Part shown: piece after piece, positions 53,136-64,000 of the stretch | How the letters are laid out: each line of letters begins with the position of its first letter | Position numbering within the stretch: the stretch's first letter is position 1 | Program-made: the position numbers and the translations under genes | Notes under the pieces: generated by a model | The model's database searches: none | What the model saw: only the letters and a program-made list of their open reading frames with translations | Told to the model about the DNA's origin: nothing | Source: Dromaius novaehollandiae | Lineage: Eukaryota > Chordata > Aves > Casuariiformes > Dromaiidae | Length of the DNA: 64,000 nucleotides | NCBI RefSeq assembly: GCF_036370855.1 | Contig: NC_088132.1 | Location: 68,300,841 to 68,364,840 of the forward strand | Reading direction: 5' to 3'

Positions 53136-53940
53136 ATAGAGAATTGACCTGAAGAGTCCTCCAGTTCAGGGATGGCCAACCTTCCTGATTCAGGGAGCTG
53201 CATAACAGTATTTGGCCAGAAGCCATGTGATGCATACCCTATACCTTGGAAAGGCCAAGGAGCAGGATTCCTATGAACAACAATATCTACTTTGGGACTC
53301 CAGAGTGCCATCATGGAACAGGGCCGAGCTGAACATAAAGCTAGGTTCCAGGAAAACACGTGGTTTTAGTCTAAACAGGACCTGATGACTTCTTTCCATA
53401 GGCAGGGACTCAGATTAAGCAGTAGCTCCCATAACCTGGTCATTGTGTGCTGTAACCTCGACATAGTAACTGCGTTTGAATTACTCAGAGGCCAAACATG
53501 GTTAAAACCCACAGGTTGCCTACCCCTGACATAGTTCATTCATGTGTCCCACAGCAGGATTAACTGTCCCTGATTCTTGATGTATGCTTGACTAGTTTTT
53601 CTAACAATTCCCAGTGGTAAAGACCCCACTATCTACCCAAGCCATCTGTATGAGAGCTTGACAAACTTATTATTAGAAAATGTTTTCCTTAATGCCTAAC
53701 CTATATTCTTCTTGCTACAGTTTTAATTATTGAATTCTTTTATCCACAGTGGAAATAGTAGTCAGATTATTCTCTTCTCTGCTTGAGATGTGTTGCCACA
53801 TCTCTTTCAGTCTTTTTTCTTTTTTAGGCCAAACAATCTCTATTTTTAAAAATCTTTCTTCATAGGTCACACTTTCTAGACCTCTAATAACTTGCACTGT
53901 TCTAGACCCTACCAGCAACACCACCTTATCACAAAATTAA
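53136..53940 (-). mobile_element. CR1 LINE 3' portion, split by a hAT-like insertion
   Basis: The right part (53529-53940) follows a reverse-complemented CR1 3' region closely: 'cagcaggattaactg', then 'ttctaacaattcccagtgg', then 'agaaaatgttttccttaatg', then 'ttcttcataggtcacacttt' and 'ctagacctctaata'. The left part (53136-53166, 'gacctgaagagtcctccag') resembles the adjoining CR1 3' terminal segment. The 362 bases between them belong to another element. It is probably the 3' end of the same insertion that continues at 54090-55430, with the core of the reverse transcriptase region deleted. Confidence 0.65.
53167..53528. mobile_element. Non-autonomous hAT-like DNA transposon
   Basis: The ends are imperfect inverted repeats: CAGGGATGGCCAACCT on the left and AGGTTGCCTACCCCTG on the right, matching at 13 of 16 positions. 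CAGGG...CAACCT termini are characteristic of hAT/Charlie-type elements in amniotes. At 362 bp with no frame of note it is non-autonomous. The 8 bases outside the ends (ctccagtt and acatagtt) agree only in their last four positions, a weak or eroded target-site duplication. Its position inside a CR1 sequence gives independent support that it is an insertion. Confidence 0.6.
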
Positions 53941-54089
53941 AGAATTGGTTTGAAATTATATGTACTAACCAATTATTTATCATGCTATTAATTTCCTGCT
54001 ATCTTTCAAGTGTTGGCAAATAGTTTGATTATTTATTTCTATTTTTTTCCTGTGAGTTGAAGTTAAATTGATTATTATTTCCTGGCTAC

Positions 54090-55430
54090 TCTTCCCCTGC
54101 CCTCTCCCCTTCTATTTTAAAGGCAGCTGTTATTTTTGTCCTTTCCTAATATTATATATTTTACCAATCTTTCATGAATTCTCAAGCAATAGCTAATTTG
54201 ACTACTTCACCTAATTCTTAAAATATTCCAGGCCAAGGTCATTCTGGTCCAGCTGACTTGAGAACATTTCTTAACACTCTCTTATCCTGTTCCTTCCCTA
54301 TTCTAGACTGAGCTATTAACCCTTTGTCATGCAATTAATTTTGCTAGTCATTTGTGTGAGCTGACATGAAAAAAAGGTTTTAAATACACTGACTTTCTTA
54401 GAATCATCAATTGATAGTCCTGTCCTGTCCCGTTCCCCCCTCCTCCGCCCCTCTTCCTCCCCATGTTGAATGAACAGGAATAACAAGCAATATTTTCCTT
54501 GCTCTTCATCATCTTATTAATGCACATTACCTTTTGAAGTCTTTTGTAATTGCATATCATTTTTATGTCATGGTTTTCTGACTGTTTTTATACATTCATG
54601 CTGTTATATATGTTTTAAAATTTGACTTAATTTCCACATTGAACTTGATGAATTTGAGATTGATTAAAAGCTTCAGGTTTACCTAAACTCATCTCTTACT
54701 AGTTTTCCTGGCCTCTCTTTTGATAGGATAGCTTATGTTTGTGCCACAGGCACTTAAATACATTTTCCTTTGACTTTCTTTTCATGAAACTTTGACTTGA
54801 GTTGACTGAGGTCTCCTTTCAGGTACTTTTTTTGTTTGTTTGTTTGTTTTTTGCCTACTTTCTTTCTTAGGATTGTGAATTCTATAATTTCATAGTCACC
54901 ATCTCCAAGTTGCCTTTTGCCATCATATTCTCAAACAATTACACATCACTGGTTAGAACCACATCTAGAAGAGACTCTCTCCTCTGTTTTTTTTCTACTG
55001 CACCAAAAATGGTGGCTAATGTTTTTCAATTTAGAGTTGGCTAATCAATCCCTGTCCTGATGTATTCCTTTCCTAACAGTTTCTATGGGCAGTTAAACTC
55101 ACTCATGACTCTCTAATCTTATGTGTTGAATGATTTGGCAAGTTGTTCATGGCAAAAAGCTTCCATACCAGACATTCTCTGCTTGGGTGGTTTGGTCTAA
55201 TAATGGTAGCAGATAAGTTCTTCTTTTACCATTACTCAGAAACTTTTAGCAAGAGTGACTTCCTCTCCACTCTAGAATTCAGGACCAGTTCAAGGCTATA
55301 ACCTTTAATATCAAATAGTATTATTCTGCGAGTTATCATTCTAAGTAAGTGTATGTTTTGTCAATTAAGTCATTACTGTGGTCACGTATGAAGTTTTCTT
55401 GCTCCTCTTGTGGATTTCCTGCATTTCCTC
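54090..55430 (-). mobile_element. CR1 LINE fragment: endonuclease C-terminus to reverse transcriptase N-terminus
   Basis: Unusually for a CR1 copy, this fragment keeps 5' sequence. The minus strand encodes, with stops and shifts: KPPKQ-like sequence near plus 55185 (CR1-type 'RPPNQ'); VMSEFNCP at plus about 55085-55107 (the endonuclease 'VMGDFNYP' motif, with G to S and D to E changes); and GDYEIIEF at plus about 54880-54900 (the 'SDHEMIEF' motif with the SDH triad degraded). Linker sequence follows. At 54140-54260 comes the segment before the reverse transcriptase core ('ctttcatgaattctcaagcaatagc', 'ggtccagctgacttg'). The catalytic residues are lost, so it is a dead relic. Confidence 0.75.
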
Positions 55431-55464
55431 TCTCTCTCTCTTTTTTTTTTTTTTTTTTTTTTTT
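55428..55464 (+). repeat. (CT)n followed by 24 T
   Basis: A short CT repeat runs into 24 T residues at 55441-55464. It marks the right boundary of the recognisable CR1 fragment. Simple repeat; length likely variable. Confidence 0.95.
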
Positions 55465-58400
55465 ACTTGGTTTGTCATTATTCCTTTATTTATTTAAAGG
55501 AAGTGTTCAAATCTGCTTTGTGAACTTGAAATAATCAAATACATATGGAATATGACATTATGTTTAAAATTAAATCTTAGCATGTTGCTTATTTCATATT
55601 CTGTCTTTGAACAAGATTTTTTTTTAACATTATTGACCAGGTGAGCAGAAACTCAGAACAGAGAGACCAAACAGGAGAAGAGGTCTTTTTCAAACTTCTA
55701 TGCCAATCTCATGTTTCTGTTCACTGTGGTGGTGGTGGAGTCAAATTGTGCAGTTATCTATCATTGTTGACTTGAGACCAGTACACTTAGATATTGTCCC
55801 TGAAGGCATTTGCAAATGTCGTGTTTTAACTGGCTTCACTCAATGGCAATGACATTTACCTAGCCTTTTTTTTTAAAAAAAAACAAACAAAAAAACAAAA
55901 AAAACCCCACAACAGTTATAACCTCAAAATGAAGTGCCAGCAGATGTGTCCTATCCAGTTCCCTTTAACTGTACTTGATAAAATTCCACTGATCCTGACA
56001 CTTGTAAACTGATGCTTAGATATCTAGCCAACTGGAACCTCTGACATAGGCCACATCTAGAAATAGCCCGTACAGAAATAATCCCATAAATCATCTGACA
56101 CAGCCAAGAGAAGGGCCCTGTAACATTTAGAGACTTATACTACTTGCATATACTCTGTTTAGCAAGAACACCATCTACTTTCACCCCAGAGATCACCTTC
56201 ATGATTTCTTGTGTACTACATTATACAGTTATTATATGATAGGTTTACATGCACTTCCTTTAATAAAAAACAGCTGTCACAAAAGTGCTGTTTCCTGTTC
56301 TCATAAGTTTAACCTTTTCATTTCATAGCTTCAAAGTAGTTTTCAGCTAGTGTGTCTGTAGCCCATGTGGGCACGATGAGGTGGTCAGCATGGCTGGGGC
56401 CATGTCTCTGTCACATACTGATGGTACCGGGTTAAAGTTCTGTTTGTCTCTACCTCTGCTCCCAGATAAATCCATGCCTGGCTAAAGTATCTGTATAGAG
56501 GTGCCACTGGAATATTTACTTTGGGTTCCTGAAGTTTAATTTAGAGTATGAAGTAAATCATTAACTTCCCTGAAGGCAGGGAAATATGATGGAAGTCACT
56601 ATACATTCTAATATTCTGTGTTTCCAGAATAACAAAGAAGCCTTCTATCTATCTATAGATAGAAGCTATAATCTGTAGAACATTGATCATCTTTATGATA
56701 CTACAGAGGAGAAAGGGAACATCAATCCTGGGATTTCATAGCTGCCTGAAGGACTGGAACCTCCAACTTCTATCCATGCAGAAAGTCAGAGTCATGTACA
56801 GCTGGGCAGGACGGGTTGGGGCTGGCAGAACAAGAGTTATAACAGTAGCATTACTGAGTTTTGGTATGTACATGTCCAAGTGGTTCCAGTAAAATACGTT
56901 GCATCTGTAAATCCACTCACATCTTGGGACAGACTCGTACATATTTTTTTTCCCCAAATCTGCCAGAGACAGATCTGGGACAGCTACAACAGCTGATTGT
57001 AGTAGGAATGGAGATTTCCCTAATTATGCTTTCTACTTTATTTCCCCAATCATCCTGTTGTGAATCTGACCAAAAAGGAGAATTTCCACTTCCCTGGAAA
57101 CACTTCTCTTCCCCTCCCCCCCCTTGTTTTTCTTTTGTTTTTTTTCTGATTTGGACCAGAACCCAAACATTTCGAAATTTCTGGTGAACTGAATTTCTGA
57201 GAATGTCATTCCAAAACTGTCCACATGAACATCAACTGTGATATCAGTTTTGCTGCCCAAGATCCCAAGCTCAGGCTGGAGTGGAGACCCCAGGTGCTTT
57301 GCTCCTATGTTTTGAATCTGGCTGCCCTAGAGTCAGAGCATCTGAAATCCCAGTCTCAGAGCGTCAGACCCTGGTGTAGTCTGTCTGCTGAGCTTAGTGA
57401 GGGCAAAGGGTCTGGCTGCTGGCAGACACCCGGCAATCCAGCCCTATCTTGGATTCTGCTGAAGCTCATCAGAGCTTCATTTCAGATGACACATTTCAGG
57501 TTCAGTGAATTGTCTCTCTCTTTTTTTAATTAAACTAAACTTACTTTGTCTAAAAATCCCTCATCAGCTTTATTTTATTAATCCTTTCCTGCACCCATCG
57601 AGGTTGTCTATGGTATTCCACCAATGCACTGACATTGTATACAATAATATTAGCACTTCCTATTTCCATGCACAATCCTTTATCCAATAAGTCTTTCAGC
57701 TTTCCTCCAGCAGTCTCTCCTTTAGAGCAAGCCATAGGCACTATAATGCTGGATGGAGCTGGGTGGTTTTGGGGCAGAGGGGACACTGCTGTTGGGGAAG
57801 AGAGAAACTGTGCCACATGAGAAAGAAGACAGTCATTGCATTTGGAGGTCCTGATAGGCATAATGTGCACATTGTGCCATGATTCCCTGAGTATCACTGG
57901 CAAAGCCATATTTAGTCACCAGTCTGTTTTTGATCTTGTACTGATTCCCATCCCCTCTGTTTTAATGAAAATACTTGCACTGTACTGCTTAGTAAAACAG
58001 GACCAGGCAATGAGCTCACTCACTGGGCCCTAAATCACCCACACCGCTTAACACACTCCTTGGCATAGATCTGGCCTGAGTCAACAAGTCCCAAATAACG
58101 CCAAGGGGATAACACTTGCAGGGACTGCTCCCAGTAGACAGTATGGAGATGACTAAACCAGGTCTGGCTCTTGCACAGTCCCCCAGCAGACTCTGCATCC
58201 CCAAACAGTCAGCATGCTTCATGTCAAGGTATGCAACCCATGCCCTCAGTTTCAACCTATGAAAACACTGGTTTGGCAGACTGAAACCGAAGCCTTCACA
58301 CGATTTTAGACACCACACAGAAATAATCATTATGCTATACAAGTGCTGGATGAGGGCCCAGAGGAAACCCATGGCCAAGAGCTATGTAGTTAGGGCATTG

Positions 58401-61041
58401 CCCATCTGTGACTAGCTCTGTTTAATGTAGTAGTACAGATGTACCCATGGTCATCTGCCTCCTTGGACTGTTTCTAATTAATTTCCATAATTTAAAACTC
58501 ACTAGAGTGAAAACAAGGGTTTTTTTATTATACTCTGTCCAAACATCTACCAGTTTTCTGCCTGTGTAACCCAAAAGTCTGCTTTCAGCCAGTGCACTCA
58601 GCTTTTAAATGGTGCTTTATGCAAGCTTCTGACAGTTTTCCTCCCAGCTGGTGTTCTCCAACCACAGACCCTTCACCCCCAATGAAGACACAGCTTTTGG
58701 AGATCACACTTCAAATGTAGACTGTTGGAATTAAAAATACTAGAGCAGCTGTTCTCATTGTCTCAATTGCTCCTTTCATTTACTGCATCCTACATCAAGC
58801 CTGGCTTTCTGGATCCTGTTTCATGTAAAATAAAAGCATTAACATTTATATTGATATTCCTTCCAAATTTTTCCCAATATTCTCAGATCCCACTTCCCTC
58901 TTTCCCCAGTTTTAACTGCACAGCTCTGTTCCAGAAAAGCTTTATATTTTCAGGGAAGCTGAAGCTCCTTATGATAGTTCCCAACCCACTCTTGTATTTA
59001 AACTATAAATTCCAAGAGACCTGCTGGAGAAAAAGTCTTGTCTGGTCATTGGTCTGATCATTTGTCTCTGCACCATAAAGCACCGTTCTTTTAAAATGGG
59101 GCTTTGGCTCATCGGCTCCTCTGTTATCAGAAGTCTGTTGACTTGTTCTGTATTGCACAGGGAGGGGACAAGGATCTTCCTTTCCCCCTTCTCAAGCTTT
59201 TGTTTGTTTGTTTGTTTTGCAAGTTGCTTATAGATTGAAGTTTGAAGGGTCCATTTGAATAAGTATGTTAGAGGAAAGGAGAGAGTGAAGATATTTGTCA
59301 GAAGGATTTGATGATATTCTGAATTGTCTTGTTCATCTGTATCATTAAAATAAAACTTGTGAACTTCTAATGCTAGGAGAGAGACATTGCTCTGAACTCT
59401 GCTGTTCAATCTATTTGCTGCTTTTTAACCACCTGGCACCGATAGTGGCCACACCACCGGGCCCGTTGGCATACCTATGAGAGCTACGCTATCCAGGGAA
59501 GCTGCAGCAAGGATTTCAGCGTCTGAGTTCAAGCAGAAAGGCTGCTTCCGTGAAAGTGCAACTCTGAGCACTGAGATAAGTGATTAAACATGGCTCCCTG
59601 GCAACATTTGAGCTTACTTTCTATAACTTACTGGATCTGAATTGAGAATACCACGTCCAAGAATGGACTCAATTCAAAGCAGGGCTGAGAGCTGTGGAGA
59701 ACAGTGAAATCGTGTGGCAATGGGAATAGAGGAAAAAGAAACAAACAAGAACTTTTGTGCCAGTCTCATTTATGGAATATCTATCATATTTCCAAGCCAG
59801 TTTGGCCAGGAATTACTAAAATAAGAGAACTAGGTTTACAAATGTACACAGTATTTATTATATAGAGGCTAATCCCCATCTGTCCCCATTGGGTGGCAAT
59901 CATCACTTTCTTTTTTCAGTAAAGTGAAGACCTTGGTTATTGTTACAGAAGTAAAAGTTAAGCCTAATGGGAGCATTTGTCATTAAGCTAAATAGGAAAA
60001 CAAATATTGCTGTTAAGTAATACTTTAGTTATTAGCAGAATGAGCTAATGAATGCTATTAGTTACAGTTTTACTGCTTGTTTCCTCTTGCTGCTTTTTTC
60101 ATAGATCTTGCCTTTTTGCTAAGATGGGAGTGATAAACAGCTGCAGAGTGTCCTGGATCACAAACTGGAACTGCCTCTTTCAAGGCATGTGAAGCAGATA
60201 AAACTGCAGAACTAAGTCTAAATCAAAATCAAATGTGGGCAGGCCAAGCCTGAAGTATACTCATTTGCTCATTTTTGACCTAATTACACCCGATTACAGC
60301 AGATGAGAATGAGCTGATTCTTATGGATAGCAGTAGAGTAGTTGCACTGAATCACTTAGTCCTTTCTCCTGCTATAATAACCTAGATCATCATTATGTTG
60401 CTCAAAGAGTAGTGGGTCAATTTTCCTCTCAACAAGGATGATCACTTTTCTTCCGTACGTATTTCCTAGACTCTCTGCAGCATTCAAATATGGGCCACTC
60501 ATCCTTTATCCTCTAAGTGTTGTATCACTACCCTTCAAAGTACAAATTTGGTAAGATAATTATCTTTCTTCCTGTTTTTAATATTGAGGTTTCATTTATC
60601 TTCTACAGAAGAGTCTTGTTCTTTCCACCTCTGACTACTGCCAGCTGAGTTCATTGTTATTATGCCTTTTCCCCTCCCCAAATACTTCGGTATCTATGGA
60701 TATAATGGAAGTCCCTCTGGACATCAGACTTGAAAGTTGCCTTTACTATGCTGATGCATCTCTTACTGCTTTGCAACTCCTTTTTAAGATGTCCAGCTAG
60801 TCTTCTCCCTATCCTTAAATTGCTTCTCATTTTCTTGTTATTTAAAAAAAAAATTTTCTTCAATGTTCCCATAATCTGGCCTAACAACCTAACAACACAT
60901 TTTTAATGCCATGAGCTATTCAGAGAAGTGTTTCCCTTATTTCTGCAAATGTATGCTATTTGTTTAGCAACATACTGGCCATTTGTAAGCAGCAAAGAGA
61001 GCAGAACAGCTTACTTTCTTCTATGAATGTAGAATTATCTA

Positions 61042-61085
61042 TGTCTGTCTGTCTGTCTTTAAAAAAAAAAAAAAAAAAAAAAAAA
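61042..61085 (+). repeat. (TCTG)n followed by 25 A
   Basis: Four TCTG units, then TTT and 25 A residues (61061-61085). Simple repeat; a retroposed tail is possible but no body was recognised upstream. Confidence 0.95.
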
Positions 61086-62235
61086 TCAAGCCTGTGTACT
61101 TCAGAAGGCTGGGGCTCCCCTTTTCTGTTTCAGAGACAGAACTGTTGAGGTTTGTATTGAAATGAAATACTGTCATAACTATCATAGTACCCATTCTTTA
61201 AGTTACTCTATTTCCTAAGCAAGAAAAATTGACCATATAACTAGGGCCAGGCAAATCAAGGGCACAAAACTGGTTAAATAACAAGGAGTTTATAGCTGAT
61301 ATTTACCTGTAATTTTTAGCAAGTCTCACAACTCCTTGTTTCTAAAGTTATGCTATGACCTGATAATCTTGCCCATAGGGACAAAGAGGATGTTGGTTTT
61401 CTATAGCCTTTTCTGATAATCTATGCTATTCCATAATACGTTTATTTATTTCACAATAAAGTAACGAACATTATGTGTTGCAACTTCATCCCAGTGAGCT
61501 ACTTAATTCATTGGGCTAGCAAGTATGCTGTTTGCTGGAATGATAAATACCAACAGAGCTCCAAATTCAGCAAAGTTCATGGTGTGACCTCTGATTACGA
61601 TCACAGCAGAGACTGGGAGTGGAACAAGAGCAGCTCTGCCAGACTCTGTCTTGTGACCAAGGCAACTGTAGGGCATTCAGATGAGGGCCTTGTTCCACCA
61701 ACCCAGCCAGTTGCTGGTTATCTCCCTATTTTCCCCTTCCAAAAGCTAATCCACATGATGGGCCTATATTAACTCTTTGACAGTTACCATGAGGGAATGA
61801 TGAAGTATACAGTGCTTTTCTCTGCTAAAGCAGAAGGTCTTAGGAGGAGAGCTTTTTAAGGTTAACAACTGTCTTTGGATTTAGCTCTCCAGCTTTGGTA
61901 ATTCAGTTCACTGCTCCTTCTTTCCCAGCGAGGAAGGTTTGCCCCATCACAGTTATGCCCCACATGTCCACTAACACTGTTCCACTGTGGCCAGTTATAT
62001 TTGATCAGTGTCTGAGCTCCAGAAAAGATACGGGGTTTCACGGTAGGATGCTGCTAGTTAGTATCCCATTGCTTCACCGTTACAGAATAGGTCTTCGGAG
62101 TGCCTGTAATGAGGGGAAACCCTGGATCAAGATTCAGGAGCTGAAACAAGGTGGGCAGTAGGAATAAACACAAGAGTCTATAATACAAACTCCATCCTTA
62201 CGTTGGAGGAAACAAACCAACCCAAAACAAACCAC

Positions 62236-62458
62236 AAAAAAAAAAAAAAAAAAAAACAACCCGCAAAAGCCCCCCACAAACTTGAACTAGTTTAAAAGCA
62301 AGGTATAAAAGGCTTTTTGATTGTATTTTTGCTATAGGATCACCCAGTGCTAACAAAAGTGTAGAGAAAACCCTTCTCTGTCCAGAGAAGAAAGCTCCTT
62401 TGACATATAAAGCCCTGGGGAAAGGAGGAGAAAAAAAGAAAAAAGAAAAAAAAAAAAA
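62236..62458 (+). repeat. Two A-rich tracts
   Basis: Twenty-one A residues at 62236-62256, preceded and followed by A/C-rich sequence, and an A tract interrupted by G at 62431-62458. Unique sequence lies between them. Confidence 0.9.
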
Positions 62459-63085
62459 GGGAAAGTTAATGGGTGGCTTGCTTTGATTAAGTCAACCTGT
62501 GAGCTTTGAGCGCTTACTTCTAGGCAATCTTCAAACATTACATTCCCTCCAGATTCCTCTAAGAGTAGCCTTTGCTGTCAGGCTGTTACACTGGGACGTA
62601 TGTGTCTTGGTAGTGAAGACCTGTTGTTTGCTTTACAGTAAAGCTTGCTTTCTACTCAGCTTGCTCATTTATTGCTCGTCGTTGCAAACCCTCATTAGTG
62701 CTTACAATCAGTTGGCACTGCCTTTCATTTTCTCTTTTAATGTTCTGCATGTATTCCTCTCCCTTTTAGAGTTCAGCTTATCTCTGAACAGAAATACCTC
62801 AGTCCTCCTCTAGTTGAAGACAGTAATTACCATTCTTACAGCCTCTGTATCTTCAGTCATCACAAATGCCTAAGGAAATTTCAGAATCACAGGCCAATCC
62901 AAACTCCATTTTCTATCACACAGCTACCCTGACACAATAACTTTTCTGACCACGTTTGTTGCGAAGTCTCCACAACGTGATCTGTCTCCAACACTAACAC
63001 AGCTGTAATGTCAAAGTGCAAATGCCTTGCATTCTTCGATGCATTTATCCTCGTGATACCTTTCTGATGCAGCGGAGTGCTTTAT

Positions 63086-63305
63086 CCCCGCTTGTAGTGG
63101 GGGAATTCAGACTTTGAGAGGGCTAGTCTTAAAACACCCCCTGGACATGTCTGTCTGGCACCTATGCAGGCACCCTTGATGACTGCTTAAACTAGAACAT
63201 CTAAATGCAAGCGAGTTAGACCCTATCATGAGTTTGTCGCTGAAGGTCACAGAAGAAGTCATTAGCAATTCAGGGGATGGAACAAGAGTATTTTGAACCT
63301 CAGGA
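63086..63305 (-). mobile_element. MIR-like SINE remnant, interrupted
   Basis: The + strand resembles reverse-complemented MIR: 'tttatccccgcttgtagtgg' and 'aattcagactttgagaggg' (MIR 'attatccccattttacag', 'aaactgaggcacagagagg'), and further right 'gaaggtcacagaagaagtca' and 'gggatggaacaagagtattt' (MIR 'caaggtcacacagctagtaa', 'gattcgaac'). About 100 unmatched bases between the two parts suggest an insertion or heavy decay. Confidence 0.4.
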
Positions 63306-64000
63306 TATCACCATAGCTGTTGGATAAGTTTTTCTATAATGTTTGCACCTCTTCTTTCAGGAGGAAAAAAAAAAGGTACTTGGCTTTGAGAATAACCTGA
63401 CTTATCTTGTGGACCAAAAGAAGACTGTTCCTTTCCCTTCCATGTATTTCTAAAAGGCCATGAAAACACAGCTAGTTCCAAAAGGAGGGAACTGCACCCA
63501 TGCGGCTGAGAGGATGATGCGACTCTTTGTGAACTATTTTCTTTAGAGGAGTCCCTTACAATCAATATATTATTTGAGGAAGGAGAAAGAAGAGAATGGT
63601 AGTTTTGATAGGTGGTTTTCTTTTATAATTGGTTAGGTTCCAAGCAAGCAAGAAGCTCTTGGTAATGACAGGCAGTTATTCTTACTGTGCTGACATTATT
63701 AGAAAAAAACAAAAACACACACACACTGGAAAAGGACAAAAAAATACAGACAATGTTAAAGACAAAACCCTAAAATAGCATGTGAGGGCTGCAGAGTAAA
63801 TTCATAGGCACCCTCTAAAGCACCTTGAAAACTGATCACTTAACATTTATCATTAACAAGACAAAATATTTGCCATTTAAACTGTACCACATTGTAAACT
63901 GAAACTGGGCAATAAACCATTTTTGGATGCAGCAGTAGTTTTCAGGGTTTAACCATTCCCCCCCCCCCATTCTGAGATGGATTTCCATGGAACAGAGACA
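63306..64000. other. Unassigned non-coding sequence
   Basis: No element recognised. A run of 11 C lies at 63958-63968. Confidence 0.5.

Larger units (their letters stand above)
55465..63085. other. Unassigned non-coding sequence
   Basis: No supported exon, RNA gene or named transposon. Seen: an A/C-rich tract at 55871-55912; GTG triplets at 55727-55739; a short (TCTA)-type palindromic stretch at 56644-56666; a C run at 57113-57122; a (TTTG)n tract at 59200-59217. Longer frames (58016-58378 minus, 58969-59409 minus) have no domain features. The sequence at 57150-57215, with 'catttcgaaatttctggtgaa', looks repeat-like but was not identified. Confidence 0.5.

Noticed and set aside
1..64000. CRISPR arrays, tRNA genes, rRNA genes, endogenous retrovirus LTRs, mitochondrial insertions
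   Set aside because: None recognised on either strand. Repeats present are LINE, SINE and DNA-transposon relics or simple repeats, and this is nuclear vertebrate DNA. Small RNA hairpins other than the 16.7 kb structure could have been missed by eye.

Overview
This window is vertebrate genomic DNA, most likely from a bird. The evidence is a set of CR1 LINE fragments (the dominant avian/reptilian retrotransposon), old MIR-like SINE remnants, no microbial-type gene packing, AT-rich sequence with sparse simple repeats, and one large CpG island. The CR1 copy at 48.8-49.8 kb reads like bird CR1 subfamilies. A crocodilian or turtle source is less likely but not excluded from sequence alone.

No complete protein-coding gene is visible. 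The one strong gene-associated landmark is the CpG island at about 43.97-45.56 kb, a TATA-less, GC-box-rich promoter. Its base skew changes sign near 44.9 kb: C-rich on the + strand to the left, G-rich to the right. This is the pattern of a divergent promoter. Leftward transcription is supported by two GTGAGT donor sites on the minus strand inside the island (44499-44504 and 44775-44780). Rightward transcription is supported by a candidate internal exon at 47016-47104 (or to 47154) with a good acceptor and donor. The host gene cannot be named from this sequence. The left 44 kb behaves like a very long first intron or intergenic DNA.

Layout: 0-2.4 kb unassigned; 2.5-3.1 kb CR1 (minus); 3.5 kb MIR; 3.6-14.5 kb unassigned with a MIR at 10.7 kb; 14.6-15.5 kb two small GC-rich patches, one an orphan CpG cluster; 16.66-16.98 kb a long inverted repeat (hairpin); 17-27 kb unassigned; 27.17-27.29 kb a 125-nt homopurine tandem repeat; 27.6-27.9 kb CR1 (plus); 28.0-28.1 kb MIR; 28.2-43.9 kb unassigned with a (TG)n microsatellite at 41.1 kb; 44-45.6 kb CpG island; 46-48.8 kb candidate exon and unassigned sequence; 48.8-55.4 kb a cluster of minus-strand CR1 fragments, one keeping endonuclease-domain sequence and interrupted by a hAT-like element; 55.5-64 kb unassigned with homopolymer tracts and a MIR near 63.1 kb.

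No previously undescribed system with a coherent set of genes was found. The items most worth a second look are the long hairpin at 16.7 kb, the divergent promoter with candidate exons on each side, the orphan CpG patch at 15.4 kb, and the nested CR1/hAT locus. All family assignments rest on reading the sequence against remembered consensus features; no database search was run.
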